64,000 nucleotides of DNA from Terriglobia bacterium. Lineage in GTDB: Bacteria; Acidobacteriota; Terriglobia; Bryobacterales; Bryobacteraceae. Within the stretch, counting starts at the first letter, position 1, and every line of letters begins with the position of its first letter. Location: the NCBI GenBank assembly GCA_020073445.1, contig JAIQFE010000020.1:49210-113209 (forward strand), in the 5' to 3' direction. This document shows, in pieces, positions 42,053-50,828 of this stretch. The notes below the pieces were generated by a model. That model had not been told where the DNA came from. It did not search any database and saw only the letters and a program-made list of their open reading frames with translations. The position numbers and the translations under genes are program-made.

Positions 42053-43597
42053 ATGAAACGTGCACTTATTTTTCTTGTTGCCGTCGGAAGCTCGGTGGCT
42101 TTCGCGCAGACGCCGTGCGAGCAGTTGCAGTCGCTCAAGCTGCCTGACACCACCATCACCCAGGTCACCACCGTGCCTGCTGGGGCTTTCGTGAATCCTG
42201 CGCCGCCGCCGGCTCCGCAACCCGACGCGATCGATCCTCCACCGCCGCCTCCTCCGGCGAATCAGACGCCTCAAATGCTGCCGGCATACTGCCGTCTGTT
42301 CGCAACTCTCAAGCCGTCGGCCGATTCAGATATCAAGATCGAAGTCTGGCTCCCGATCGGCGCGGCGTGGAATGGCAAATATGAAGCGGTCGGCGGCGGC
42401 GGATGGGCTGGAGTGATCAGCTACCCGGCGCTAGCGAGCGCGGTTCAGGAAGGCTACGCGACGTCATCCACCGACACGGGCCACGAAGGCGGCAACGCCA
42501 AGTTCGCGGTCGGCCATCCGGAAAAGATCGTCGATTTCTCCTATCGCGCCGTGCACGAAATGACGGTCAAGGCCAAGGCCGTGATTACGGCGTTCTACGG
42601 CCGAGGCCCCCGCCTGTCTTACTGGAACGGATGCTCTACCGGCGGACGCCAGGGATTGATGGAAGCGCAGCGCTACCCCGAGGATTTCGACGGCATCGTG
42701 GCCGGGGCGCCCGCTAATTTCCAGACCCATCTGCACGCCTTCGATATCGTGCTGCAAACCGCGGTGCGGCAACCCGGCGCGGCAGTCCCGCCGGCCAAAG
42801 TCGCCATGCTGGGGAAATCAGTCCTGGATGCCTGCGACGCCGCCGACGGAGTCAAAGATGGCTTCCTAAACAATCCGCGCAAGTGCAATTTCGATTACGG
42901 TTCGCTCTTGTGTAAGGGCGCCGATACGAATGACTGTCTCACACCGGCGCAACTGGATTCGGTGAAAAGGGCGCATGGTCCGCTGATGAATGCCAAGGGC
43001 GCCTTGGTTTATCCGGGATACGCAAAGGGCAGCGAAGGCACCTGGCGTTTATTGTCCGCGGCCAATGGCCCGGCCCCAACCGCACTTTCGCTCGGAACCT
43101 ATCGCGAGGTCCTGCATCAGGATCCGAACTGGGACTGGAAGACGTTCGACGTCAACAAGGACGTCCCAGCGGTCGATGAGAAATACGGCTACATCAATGC
43201 CGTGAATCCGGATCTCTCGGCATTCAAGGCGCGCGGGGGAAAGCTCCTCACCTACCACGGCTGGAACGATGTGGGGATTTCACCCGAAAACAGCATCAAC
43301 TATCGCGAGAGCGTCCTCGCCAAGATGGGCCCCAAGCAGGATAACTGGTACCGGCTGTTCATGGTCCCCGGCATGGGCCACTGCCAGGGCGGCCCTGGTC
43401 CGAACCAGTTCAATTTGATGGGCGCGATGGAGCGGTGGCGGGAATCGAACATCGCTCCGGAGGAGATCACCGCTTCGCACGTCGCCAATAACCGTGTGGA
43501 TATGACTCGTCCGCTGTGCCCGTATCCGCAGGTGGCGACTTACAAAGGAGTCGGCAGCACGAATGATGCCGTGAACTTCGTTTGTAAGGTTCAGTAG
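42053..43597 (+). CDS. Tannase/feruloyl esterase family protein
   Basis: 514 aa, signal peptide to about residue 19. A proline-rich linker (about 49-69) precedes the alpha/beta-hydrolase domain. The catalytic Ser195 is in WNGCSTGGRQG, with Asp406 in YHGWNDVGIS and His443 in VPGMGHCQGG. Cys194 and Cys444, next to Ser and His, match the CS-D-HC disulfide that is diagnostic of this family. A lid domain with further cysteines (DACDAADGVKDG calcium-binding-like loop, CNFD, CKG) lies between. It cleaves ester bonds of gallic or hydroxycinnamic acids in plant material. Confidence 0.92.
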   Translation: MKRALIFLVAVGSSVAFAQTPCEQLQSLKLPDTTITQVTTVPAGAFVNPAPPPAPQPDAIDPPPPPPPANQTPQMLPAYCRLFATLKPSADSDIKIEVWLPIGAAWNGKYEAVGGGGWAGVISYPALASAVQEGYATSSTDTGHEGGNAKFAVGHPEKIVDFSYRAVHEMTVKAKAVITAFYGRGPRLSYWNGCSTGGRQGLMEAQRYPEDFDGIVAGAPANFQTHLHAFDIVLQTAVRQPGAAVPPAKVAMLGKSVLDACDAADGVKDGFLNNPRKCNFDYGSLLCKGADTNDCLTPAQLDSVKRAHGPLMNAKGALVYPGYAKGSEGTWRLLSAANGPAPTALSLGTYREVLHQDPNWDWKTFDVNKDVPAVDEKYGYINAVNPDLSAFKARGGKLLTYHGWNDVGISPENSINYRESVLAKMGPKQDNWYRLFMVPGMGHCQGGPGPNQFNLMGAMERWRESNIAPEEITASHVANNRVDMTRPLCPYPQVATYKGVGSTNDAVNFVCKVQ

Positions 43598-43605
43598 TCG
43601 TTGCT

Positions 43606-43698
43606 AAAAAAGGGGGACAGGCTACTCTGTCCCCTCCAGTAAGTTCCTGACTTCGCCTACCAGCCTGGGAGTGGACAGAGCTGCCTGTCCCCCTTTTT
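43606..43698 (-). repeat. Dispersed inverted repeat, family 1, copy C
   Basis: 93 bp in the opposite orientation to copies A, B and D: AAAAAAGGGGGACAGGCTAC at the left, GAGCTGCCTGTCCCCCTTTTT at the right, with the centre of copy A inverted (AGTAAGTTCCTGACTTCGCC). It lies between convergent genes ending at 43597 and 43710 and has a purine or T-run at both ends, as a two-way terminator would. Confidence 0.88.
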
Positions 43699-43709
43699 CC
43701 TCTAGAGCC

Positions 43710-44516
43710 TTATTTCGGCGGTCCCGCCGGACCCTGCAGGTGTTGCGCGTCCTGCTGGTTCTCCTGGCAGATGTACTCCATTAACTCTTCGCCCGGCCGG
43801 AGAGTGGCCGTGAACTTGATCTTAAAGGGCTTGGTGTAGGCCACCGGATCGATAATCTGCGTTTCGATATCCAGCGCGCCCAGGTCCGGCCGGTTGATGC
43901 GTTCGATGGTGTGAAGCTGCTCGGAATGCGGGTGCCCACTGAAATCGAACCAGAATTTGTCGTTGTATCCGATGGTGTCGACCACCAGCGTGTCGCCGTC
44001 CCAGGTTCCGACGGAATCACCATACCAGGTGGGGTCGGGATCCTTCAGATGCGGCCGTCCATCGATGAAGATCTGACGGAAGCTGTGGATGTTGCCCTCA
44101 AACAAGTAGAAGATATGAGTCTGCGACTGCAGTATCCGCCAAGGGTACGGGGCGATGCGCGGTACCCCGGTAGGCAGGCAATTCGCTTCCGGATCATCCT
44201 TCGTCAGCCGCGTGTCCATGATCTTCTTCGACCATGGAGTCAGGGAAATCTCTTCTCCCGGCATCAACCCCTGGGCGATATCGCCGATGGGTCCGCCGCC
44301 GTTCCAGATTCCCGAGAAATCGGGCTTCCCGTCGGCCATGCGAGGCGTGGGACCGGTGGGCCGAGCTTTGCCTTTGCCCTTACCCTTCGCGCCGCCCTTG
44401 GCTGGAGCCTTGGCGTCAGCCGCCGGAGCTTGCGAATCGGCGGGTCCCTGCAGCAGCAACACTACGGCCGTTAACGCCACGACGGTCATGGCCGCGCTAG
44501 CAAAATGCTTTTTCAC
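43710..44516 (-). CDS. Secreted paired-cysteine family protein (copy 5)
   Basis: 268 aa, signal peptide to about residue 30. A linker KAPAKGGAKGKGKGKARPTG follows, like that of the copy at 8338. The rest closely matches the copy at 862: GKPDFSGIW, TPWSKKIMDTR, DDPEANCLPTGVPR (Cys113), FEGNIHSFRQIFIDGRPHLK, VGTWDGDTLVVDTIGY, GHPHSEQLHTIER, DPVAYTKPF and MEYICQENQQD (Cys250). The Cys-Cys spacing of 137 is identical to copy 1. It lies 2 bases downstream of a DUF6152 gene, again pairing the two families. Confidence 0.82.
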   Translation of the reverse strand: MKKHFASAAMTVVALTAVVLLLQGPADSQAPAADAKAPAKGGAKGKGKGKARPTGPTPRMADGKPDFSGIWNGGGPIGDIAQGLMPGEEISLTPWSKKIMDTRLTKDDPEANCLPTGVPRIAPYPWRILQSQTHIFYLFEGNIHSFRQIFIDGRPHLKDPDPTWYGDSVGTWDGDTLVVDTIGYNDKFWFDFSGHPHSEQLHTIERINRPDLGALDIETQIIDPVAYTKPFKIKFTATLRPGEELMEYICQENQQDAQHLQGPAGPPK

Positions 44517-44518
44517 GG

Positions 44519-44917
44519 TTATTGTCCGTCCGCGGTGTTGGATCCGGCGAAGAGACGCTTGCCATCGGGCCCGATGACGGTTTGAGCATGGCCCAAGGTT
44601 GCGCCATCTTTAGCGGCCGATCCCATCACGGTGACTTTGTCGCCCTCTTTCAGAGTGTTCTTGGTCCAGCCGTTGCGCTTCAGCACATTCGGGCTCGCGA
44701 GCTCGAAATTCCAGTTGGTGATCTTGCCGCTGGAATCCTTCACGTCCACGTAGAAACGCGCGTGCGGATTGGTCCACTCCAGCTTCGTCACGGTGACGTT
44801 TTCGAACTTAAGCGGTTTCTTCTCGTCGTATTCCGACCCAAATGAATGATGCGCCAGCATCGGAACGGTCATGAGAACGCTCAGCGATGCGGCGAGAATA
44901 AGAGCTTTGGCTGCCAT
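44519..44917 (-). CDS. DUF6152 family secreted protein (free copy 2)
   Basis: 132 aa from the ATG at 44917, which has GGAGG seven bases upstream; an open frame upstream to 44974 is not supported. The signal peptide ends MLA directly before His23-His24 (AHHSFGSEYDEKKP). The body has VTKLEWTNPHARFYVDVKDSSGKITNWNFELASPNVLKRNGW and KEGDKVTVMGSAAKDG. This is the third copy in the window that keeps Ala-His-His-Ser at the cleavage site and Asn-Pro-His inside. Its stop lies two bases from the start of the paired-cysteine gene downstream. Confidence 0.85.
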   Translation of the reverse strand: MAAKALILAASLSVLMTVPMLAHHSFGSEYDEKKPLKFENVTVTKLEWTNPHARFYVDVKDSSGKITNWNFELASPNVLKRNGWTKNTLKEGDKVTVMGSAAKDGATLGHAQTVIGPDGKRLFAGSNTADGQ

Positions 44918-45050
44918 CGAATAACCTCCAGCTTCGTATTTTGTCACAGAAACAGCTTGTTTGCATGGGCCCACGGTACTGCCAGGTGAAGAGAGGATTA
45001 AGCCGGTAACCCTTTCCCTTCGAGCGTGTTCTAACAGGCAGGAGAGGCGA

Positions 45051-45350
45051 ATGAAACGATTACTTGGAGCGGCGGTAGTCCTCGGCGGACTTTCCCTGGC
45101 GGGCTGCGCGGGCGGCGGCTATGCGTTTTACGCATCGACTCCTCCGCCAGCCGTGCGGTTCGAGGAACGCGGCGTGGCGCCGGGCGCCGGATTTATTTGG
45201 ATCGACGGCTACTGGGGTTATAACGGAGGGCGGTATGCCTGGGTTCCGGGACGTTGGGAACGTCCGCCACGTCCGCGCGCCGTATGGGTTCCGGGACGCT
45301 GGGAAACCCGCCACGGCAGATACTACTATCGAAACGGCCGCTGGCGTTAA
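45051..45350 (+). CDS. Lipoprotein with WxxGxW repeats
   Basis: 99 aa from the ATG at 45051 (AGGAGAGGCGA upstream); the open frame before it is not coding. A lipobox LSLAGCAGG gives a lipid-anchored Cys at about residue 20. The C-terminal half is made of YXWXXGXW-type repeats: YAWVPGRWERPP, AVWVPGRWETRHG and YYYRNGRW. Such short aromatic, Gly- and Arg-rich repeats occur in many envelope lipoproteins of unknown function. Convergent with infC, 34 bases between the stops. Confidence 0.8.
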   Translation: MKRLLGAAVVLGGLSLAGCAGGGYAFYASTPPPAVRFEERGVAPGAGFIWIDGYWGYNGGRYAWVPGRWERPPRPRAVWVPGRWETRHGRYYYRNGRWR

Positions 45351-45384
45351 CAGGCCTGCCCGTCAGGGCGGAGGCAACATTTAG

Positions 45385-45999
45385 CTACGCGGACGCGGGA
45401 GGCGCGCCATTCTCGCCTTGGGGCTTAGGTTTTTCTTTTTCCTTGGGCGCGTGCGGTTTCTCGACCTTGACCGGGCTGATCAGCACGTGCGCGTTGCGGC
45501 CTTCCAGGCGCGGCTGTGATTCCATGCTCCCGTACTGGGATAGATCCGTCGCGAAACGCAGCAGCAGCTTTCTGCCCAGATCCGTGTGCGCGATTTCCCG
45601 GCCGCGGAATTGGACCACGGCCTTCACGCGATTGCCTTCGGTCAGGAACCTAATTGCGTGATTTTTTTTAAAGTCGTAGTCGTGATCATCGGTGTTGGGA
45701 CGGAACTTGAGTTCCTTCACCTGGATGATATGCTGTTTCCGCTTGGCTTCGTGCTGTTTCTTTTTGTTCTCGTACTGCCATTGCCCGTAGTCCATCGCCT
45801 TGGCGACGGGCGGCTCGGCCGTGGGAGCGATCAGAATGAGATCGAGACCCAGGTCCTGCGCCTTGCGGATGGCCTGCGGAGTGGGCAGCACCTCTACGGT
45901 GCCATCGGGAAACACGGCGCGAACTTCGCGTGCGCGGATCGCCTCGTTGACGTTCTCACGAATTCTGGGACGGCGGGGTGGGAATCCTCTTGGGATCAT
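45385..45999 (-). CDS. infC: Translation initiation factor IF-3
   Basis: 204 aa from the ATG at 45999. The open frame goes on upstream past 46600 but IF-3 similarity starts here: RRPRIRENVNEAIRAREVR aligns with the E. coli N-terminus. The N-domain (to about 85), the lysine-rich linker NKKKQHEAKRKQH and the C-domain (VKELKFRPNTDDHDYDFKKNHAIRFL, VKAVVQFRGREIAHTDLG) are complete. A 25-residue Pro/Lys tail is extra. It controls start-codon selection. The usual rpmI-rplT genes do not follow; the next gene downstream is on the other strand. No strong ribosome site is seen. Confidence 0.93.
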   Translation of the reverse strand: MIPRGFPPRRPRIRENVNEAIRAREVRAVFPDGTVEVLPTPQAIRKAQDLGLDLILIAPTAEPPVAKAMDYGQWQYENKKKQHEAKRKQHIIQVKELKFRPNTDDHDYDFKKNHAIRFLTEGNRVKAVVQFRGREIAHTDLGRKLLLRFATDLSQYGSMESQPRLEGRNAHVLISPVKVEKPHAPKEKEKPKPQGENGAPPASA

Positions 46000-46140
46000 C
46001 GGCACCAGGGCACGGAGACGGCAGACGAGACTATCATGACCTGATAATATCAGATTCGCCAACCGGGGCATGACGGCCTCAGGCGCGCCGGTGCTGGACG
46101 ATCCCGGCCCGGCCTGCCTACAAGCTGACATGTAGAATAG

Positions 46141-46809
46141 ATGTCCGTGGACCGGATTCTCAAAGGCCTGTCGCGATTCCAAAAAACCGTTTACCCCAAG
46201 CACCGCGATCTCTTCCAGAAGCTGGCGCTGGGGCAGCGGCCGGAAGCGCTTTTCATTACCTGCGCCGATTCCCGCATCGACCCTTGCATGCTGACGCAAA
46301 CCAAGCCGGGCGACCTCTTCATCTCCCGGGTCATCGGCAACATCGTGCCGCCGTATCCCGATGCCATCGGCGGCGTTTCGGCGACCATCGAATACGCGGT
46401 GGGGGTGCTCGGCGTGGCGGATGTCATCGTCTGCGGGCACACGGACTGCGGCGTGATGAAGGGCGTGATGAACCCGGAGCCCTTGGAGCCCTTGACCAGC
46501 GTGAGCGCCTGGCTGAATTATGCCCAGCCGGCGCGCCAAGCTGTGTTGCAGGAGAAAGCCCCGCACGAAGAACGTCACGACAGCCCCGAGTTTCTGCTCG
46601 CCCTGACGGAACGCAACGTCGTCGAGCAGCTCGCCAATCTGCGCACACACCCATCGGTTATCGCGCGGCTGGAGCAGGGCGATCTGCGCCTGCATGGCTG
46701 GCTGTACGACTTAGGTGAGGGAGTGGTGACAGCTTACGATCCCGAGAAGGAAGCTTTCGTGCGGGTGGAGTCGCCCAAGCCGAAGCTCCGGGCAGCGCGT
46801 CGCCCCTGA
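46141..46809 (+). CDS. Beta-class carbonic anhydrase
   Basis: 222 aa. Zinc ligands are Cys41 and, after CADSR, the dyad Asp43-Arg45, then His100 and Cys103 in VCGHTDCGVMKG. The core SRVIGNIVPPYPDAIGGVSATIEYAVGVLG is also typical. The enzyme interconverts CO2 and bicarbonate in the cytoplasm. The gene is followed after 31 bases by a DASS-type anion transporter on the same strand, which may be a functional pair. It is divergent from infC; the gap of 141 bases holds a small palindrome CTGATAATATCAG (46041-46053). Confidence 0.94.
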   Translation: MSVDRILKGLSRFQKTVYPKHRDLFQKLALGQRPEALFITCADSRIDPCMLTQTKPGDLFISRVIGNIVPPYPDAIGGVSATIEYAVGVLGVADVIVCGHTDCGVMKGVMNPEPLEPLTSVSAWLNYAQPARQAVLQEKAPHEERHDSPEFLLALTERNVVEQLANLRTHPSVIARLEQGDLRLHGWLYDLGEGVVTAYDPEKEAFVRVESPKPKLRAARRP

Positions 46810-46840
46810 TGCACTCGGCCTGATAGGATAGGTGATTCTT

Positions 46841-48277
46841 ATGAGCACCCCAGTCGCTGCGCACCCGCCTGTAACAGCTCACGGTATCTCCACCGGTAAG
46901 TGGATCTGGCTCGCCGTGGCGATCGTCGTAGGCCTGATCCTCGCATTTGCTCCCACGCCGCAAGGCCTGACGCGCATGGGACAACTTGTGCTCGCAATTA
47001 CCGCCGGCACCGTGATCCTGTGGGCCACGGAGGTTATGAACAACGGCGTCGCATCCGTGCTGATGATGGCGTTGCTGATCGCCGTGAAAATCCCGCCGCC
47101 CAGGGCGTTAAGCGGTTTCGCCGATCCCGCCTTCTGGACGCTGCTGGCGGTTCTCTATTACGGGTTCGCCATGCGCAAGACTGGTCTGGCGGAGCGGCTG
47201 TCTTACTATATTCTGACCCTCTTCCCGGGAAGCTATGCCGGGATTCTCTCGGCCTTTTTCGCGATCGGTTTCGTGTTGGCGCTGGGCATTCCCTCGATGA
47301 CCGTTCGCACGGCCATCATGGCTCCCATCGCGTGGGCCATGGTGCAGTCGCTGGGGCTTGCGCCGCGCAGCAAAGGGTCGGCGCTGATCATGATCACCGT
47401 GGTCGAAATGGCCGTGGTGCCCGGGCTGGCGTTCGAACTCGGATCGTTGAACGGTCCGGTGGTTTTGAAGATGTTCGCGGACAAGCACCTGCCCATCACC
47501 TGGGGCGGCTATGCGCAGGTGATGGCATTGCCGACACTGATCTTCTGCGCGCTCATCCTGGGACTTAACATGCTGCTGTTGAAGCCCGAAGCTCCGCTGC
47601 GTGCTTCCACCGACTTTGCGCGAACTAAGCTCGCTGCACTCGGGGCGATCAAGCGTCAGGAGATGATCACGGCTCTTGTGGTCGCGGTCTCTATCGTTCT
47701 CTGGGCGACCAACGGCACGCTGCATTCGATCCCGACGTTCGCGGTGGGGATGTTCGCAATGGCAGTCTTCGCGTTATCCGGGATTCTGGGCGATGCCGAT
47801 ATCGCCACCGGCGTCTCCTGGACTCTGCTGCTCTTCTTGGGCGGCATCTTCGGGCTGGGGAACGTGATCGTGGACACCAAAGTCACCGACTGGATGGCCG
47901 GACTGATGCTGCCGCACGTCGCCGGTCTGGTTGGCAGCCCGATCCTGCTACTGATTGTGGTGCTGCTGGCGATGCTGGCGCTGCGATTCCTGGATCCGAC
48001 GGCGTTTATCGCCATGCCGCTGATATTCCTGCCGCTGGAGGAACCTTTGGCCAAGGCGGGAATCCCGCCGCTGATTCTGACGGCGCCGCTGCTGCTGGCT
48101 TCCGCCCCGTTCTGGCTCCTTTATATGAACTTCTGGATGGCGCTGGGCGATAGCGTCACGCAGAAGCAGGGCTTTACGAGAATGCAGATGTTCAACATCG
48201 CGAACATCTACGCGGTCTCGGCGATCGTCGCGTGCATCGCCGGCGTGTTCTACTGGCGGATGATCGGTATCTTCTAA
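46841..48277 (+). CDS. DASS/SLC13-family anion:sodium symporter
   Basis: 478 aa from the ATG at 46841; a GTG nine bases earlier is less likely. About twelve membrane segments in two inverted halves, as in VcINDY. The hairpin motif that is Ser-Asn-Thr in studied members reads IPSMTVRTAIMAP here, that is Ser-Met-Thr, and the second is in LRFLDPTAFIAMPL. Substrates of the family are C4-dicarboxylates, citrate, sulfate or phosphate; the changed motif makes a choice unsafe. Its neighbour is a carbonic anhydrase, so an anion linked to CO2 fixation or pH control is possible. Confidence 0.87.
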   Translation: MSTPVAAHPPVTAHGISTGKWIWLAVAIVVGLILAFAPTPQGLTRMGQLVLAITAGTVILWATEVMNNGVASVLMMALLIAVKIPPPRALSGFADPAFWTLLAVLYYGFAMRKTGLAERLSYYILTLFPGSYAGILSAFFAIGFVLALGIPSMTVRTAIMAPIAWAMVQSLGLAPRSKGSALIMITVVEMAVVPGLAFELGSLNGPVVLKMFADKHLPITWGGYAQVMALPTLIFCALILGLNMLLLKPEAPLRASTDFARTKLAALGAIKRQEMITALVVAVSIVLWATNGTLHSIPTFAVGMFAMAVFALSGILGDADIATGVSWTLLLFLGGIFGLGNVIVDTKVTDWMAGLMLPHVAGLVGSPILLLIVVLLAMLALRFLDPTAFIAMPLIFLPLEEPLAKAGIPPLILTAPLLLASAPFWLLYMNFWMALGDSVTQKQGFTRMQMFNIANIYAVSAIVACIAGVFYWRMIGIF

Positions 48278-48281
48278 ACCT

Positions 48282-48426
48282 GTGGGGCAGGATTGCAATC
48301 CTATAAAAGAAAAAGGGGACAGGCAGCTCTGTCCACTCCCCCACGGGCAGGCGAAGTGAGGAGCTTACAGGAGGGGACAGAGTAGCCTGTCCCCTTTTTC
48401 AGCAAGCTCTTGTAAACCTGCCCCAC
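48282..48426 (+). repeat. Dispersed inverted repeat, family 1, copy D (long form)
   Basis: The 89-bp core (48311-48399) is nearly identical to copy A, and the outer shell is also present: GTGGGGCA (48282-48289) with TGCCCCAC (48419-48426) and a perfect 14-base palindrome AGGATTGCAATCCT (48289-48302). It lies between convergent genes ending at 48277 and 48435. The core ends in CCCCTTTTT. Confidence 0.88.
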
Positions 48427-48434
48427 CGCATTCA

Positions 48435-49265
48435 TTACCGGTGCCAGCGTAATTCGAAGCGATCCCGGCCACTGGCCGACATGGAGATATCGGTCACGCG
48501 ATCGCGGCCGTTGAGCCGGATCTCCATTGAGCCGCGGACTCGCACGCCGGACATGTCGGCAACGATCAAGTTGCGGTCGAAGCGCGTCAGCCGTCCAGTG
48601 AAGGTAAGTCGCGAGCGGCGAGCGGTGTCGAACGTGACCGTAACCATTCCGCGGCGGTCAACCGTGACTTCGCAATCGTAAAGCATGTCATCGGGACCGC
48701 GGAAATTATTGAAAACGCCGTCTCCGCGCCCCATGAAGTGGATTTCGTCATTCCAGCGGCCGTTTCGGTCGCGGTTCCAGTCGCGATCGCGATCACGATC
48801 GCGATCTCCGCCGCGATCGAACCCGCCGCCATCTCCGCGGAAACCTCCTCCGCCACCCCCGCCCCATTCGATGTCAAACGTGTAGCCCTCGTGCCCGCCC
48901 TGCGGATCCTCGATGCGGACAACGGCGACACCGCGATTGCTCGAAGGGTCGCGCAGCAGGGTCTGCCGGCCGCGACCGTCCACCCCGCTGAAGCGGAATC
49001 CCTGGGGGTTCGGCGGCAGCGGCTGATTGCACTCCATACGGCGCCAGCCAGCGGGATTGCCCGAGAGCGTGCGCATCCGGCCCTGATCGCCTTGAATCTC
49101 GATCTCGGCGACGCCATCGACATCTACTTCGATGGTGCATTTCCCATGGTCCCCGCCGCCCCTGATCTGGGCGCGAAAGGTGGCCACCTGTTGTGCGAAC
49201 ATCGGCGCGGCCAGCATCAGCCCGCCCGCCATACAAACTAAACCTGTCCTATTTTTCGACGTCAT
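48435..49265 (-). CDS. Secreted protein with Arg-Asp low-complexity tract
   Basis: 276 aa from the ATG at 49265 (GGAGGG six bases upstream). Signal peptide to about residue 25 ([11 protein letters not shown]). An N-terminal beta domain ([24 protein letters not shown]) leads to a Gly-rich run, then an Asp-Arg repeat (about 154-168: [17 protein letters not shown]) and a C-terminal beta domain with [32 protein letters not shown]. The repeat is encoded by overlapping GCGATCGC words at 48780-48808. I do not recognise the family. The two cysteines are one in each half. Confidence 0.75.
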   Translation of the reverse strand: MTSKNRTGLVCMAGGLMLAAPMFAQQVATFRAQIRGGGDHGKCTIEVDVDGVAEIEIQGDQGRMRTLSGNPAGWRRMECNQPLPPNPQGFRFSGVDGRGRQTLLRDPSSNRGVAVVRIEDPQGGHEGYTFDIEWGGGGGGGFRGDGGGFDRGGDRDRDRDRDWNRDRNGRWNDEIHFMGRGDGVFNNFRGPDDMLYDCEVTVDRRGMVTVTFDTARRSRLTFTGRLTRFDRNLIVADMSGVRVRGSMEIRLNGRDRVTDISMSASGRDRFELRWHR

Positions 49266-49358
49266 CCCATTCCCTCCGTTCGACCTTGCCCAATTATATC
49301 TGTCACAAACGATGCGCAAAACGGCCCCAAGGTTTCCGCTGTTATCCTGAATAGACTA

Positions 49359-50828
49359 ATGCTTCGAGTCCGCTTCGCCCCGTCGCCTACGGGGTATCTT
49401 CACATCGGCAGCGCCAGGACGTTCATTTTTAACTGGCTCTATGCCCGCCGCAACGGCGGTACTATGATCCTGCGCATCGACGACACCGACGTCGAGCGCA
49501 ATACCCAGGAATCGCTCGATTCGATCTATGAAGGTCTCGAGTGGCTGGATCTGAGCTGGGACGAATTCTACCGGCAATCCGAGCGCGGCGACCTGCATCG
49601 GAAGGCGGCGGAGGCCATTTTCGCAAAGGGCCTCGCGTACCGGGACTTCCGCACCTTCACGTTTGAGGACCTTGACCTGAGCAAGGCCGACGTTCACGCA
49701 AAGTTCAATCCCGAGATGCGCGAGATGCCGAAAGTAGAGAGCGACATGCGTGCGGCGGCGGGCGAGCCGTTCGTGCTGCGTTTCCGGGTACCGCGCGAAT
49801 CGCGTGCCGATGTGACCTTTCACGATCTGGTCTATGGCGCGCAATCGAAAGCCACCGCCGACATCGAGGACTTCGCTCTGCTGCGCAGCAGCGGCGTGCC
49901 GACCTATCACATGGCTTCCTGCGCCGACGACGCCGATCTAAAGATCAGCCACATCATCCGCGGCCAGGACCATCTGAGCAATACGTTCAAGCACGTGCTG
50001 ATTTTCGAGGCTTTGGGCATCGAGCCGCCGAATTTTGCGCATCTGCCGCTGCTGATCGCGCCTGACGGATCCAAGCTATCGAAGCGCAAGCATGGTCCGG
50101 TGGTGAGCGTTACCACCTATCGCGATGCCGGCTTCCTGCCGCAGGCGTTCGTCAATTTCGTATGCCTGCTCGGCTGGTCGCCCAAAGACAATCGCGAAGT
50201 GATGTCGCGCCAGGAGTTGATCGATTCGTTTTCGCTGGAGGGTATTAATCACAGCAACGCCACGGTCAACTTCACCGAGCAAGACCCCTTCGACCCGAAA
50301 GCCGTGTGGCTGAACTCCCAGCACATCCGGGCAGTGCCGGTGGAGCAGCTGGCCGAGCAACTTCTGCCCTTCGCGGCCGAGGCCGGCTTTGCGGCGGACC
50401 GGGCCAAGATGTTACAGGTGACGCCGCTGATCCACGAACGGATCCAGTTGCTGCGCGATGTGAAGACCTGGGCCGACATCTTCTTTCTCGATCCGCTGCC
50501 GCCCTACGACAAAGCGGAGCTGATCCCTCAGAAAGGCGATGCGGCGATGGCAACGACAGTGCTGGAGAAGGCCCGCCAGGTTCTGGCGACGGCCGATTTC
50601 ACCGCCGATTTCACCCACGATGCGCTGGATGCGGCCCTGCGAGCGGCTGCGGCAGACCTAAGAGTGAAAACCGGGCAAATGTTCCAGCCGATCCGCGTGG
50701 CAGTGTGCGGCCGCAAGGTCGCGCCGCCGCTGTTTGAGACGCTGGAAGTGCTGGGGCGCGAGACGACGCTCAAACGAATCGACCAGGCGCTGCAAATGTT
50801 GACGGCGCCGCCAAGGACAGAGAACTAA
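49359..50828 (+). CDS. gltX: Glutamyl-tRNA synthetase
   Basis: 489 aa. Class I signature [29 protein letters not shown] (HIGS in place of HIGH), LRIDDTD and the KMSKS-like [11 protein letters not shown] near residue 233-243. The C-terminal helical anticodon domain (from about 320) is complete. It charges tRNA-Glu. Directly followed without a gap by glnS; with GlnRS encoded here the organism need not use misacylated Glu-tRNA-Gln, so this GltX can be the discriminating type. The stretch between 49265 and 49359 probably holds divergent promoters. Confidence 0.96.
   Translation: MLRVRFAPSPTGYLHIGSARTFIFNWLYARRNGGTMILRIDDTDVERNTQESLDSIYEGLEWLDLSWDEFYRQSERGDLHRKAAEAIFAKGLAYRDFRTFTFEDLDLSKADVHAKFNPEMREMPKVESDMRAAAGEPFVLRFRVPRESRADVTFHDLVYGAQSKATADIEDFALLRSSGVPTYHMASCADDADLKISHIIRGQDHLSNTFKHVLIFEALGIEPPNFAHLPLLIAPDGSKLSKRKHGPVVSVTTYRDAGFLPQAFVNFVCLLGWSPKDNREVMSRQELIDSFSLEGINHSNATVNFTEQDPFDPKAVWLNSQHIRAVPVEQLAEQLLPFAAEAGFAADRAKMLQVTPLIHERIQLLRDVKTWADIFFLDPLPPYDKAELIPQKGDAAMATTVLEKARQVLATADFTADFTHDALDAALRAAAADLRVKTGQMFQPIRVAVCGRKVAPPLFETLEVLGRETTLKRIDQALQMLTAPPRTEN

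Noticed and set aside
46000..46695. In-frame extension of infC on the minus strand
   Set aside because: It lies antisense to the carbonic anhydrase gene and has no IF-3 similarity; the normal IF-3 N-terminus begins at 45999.
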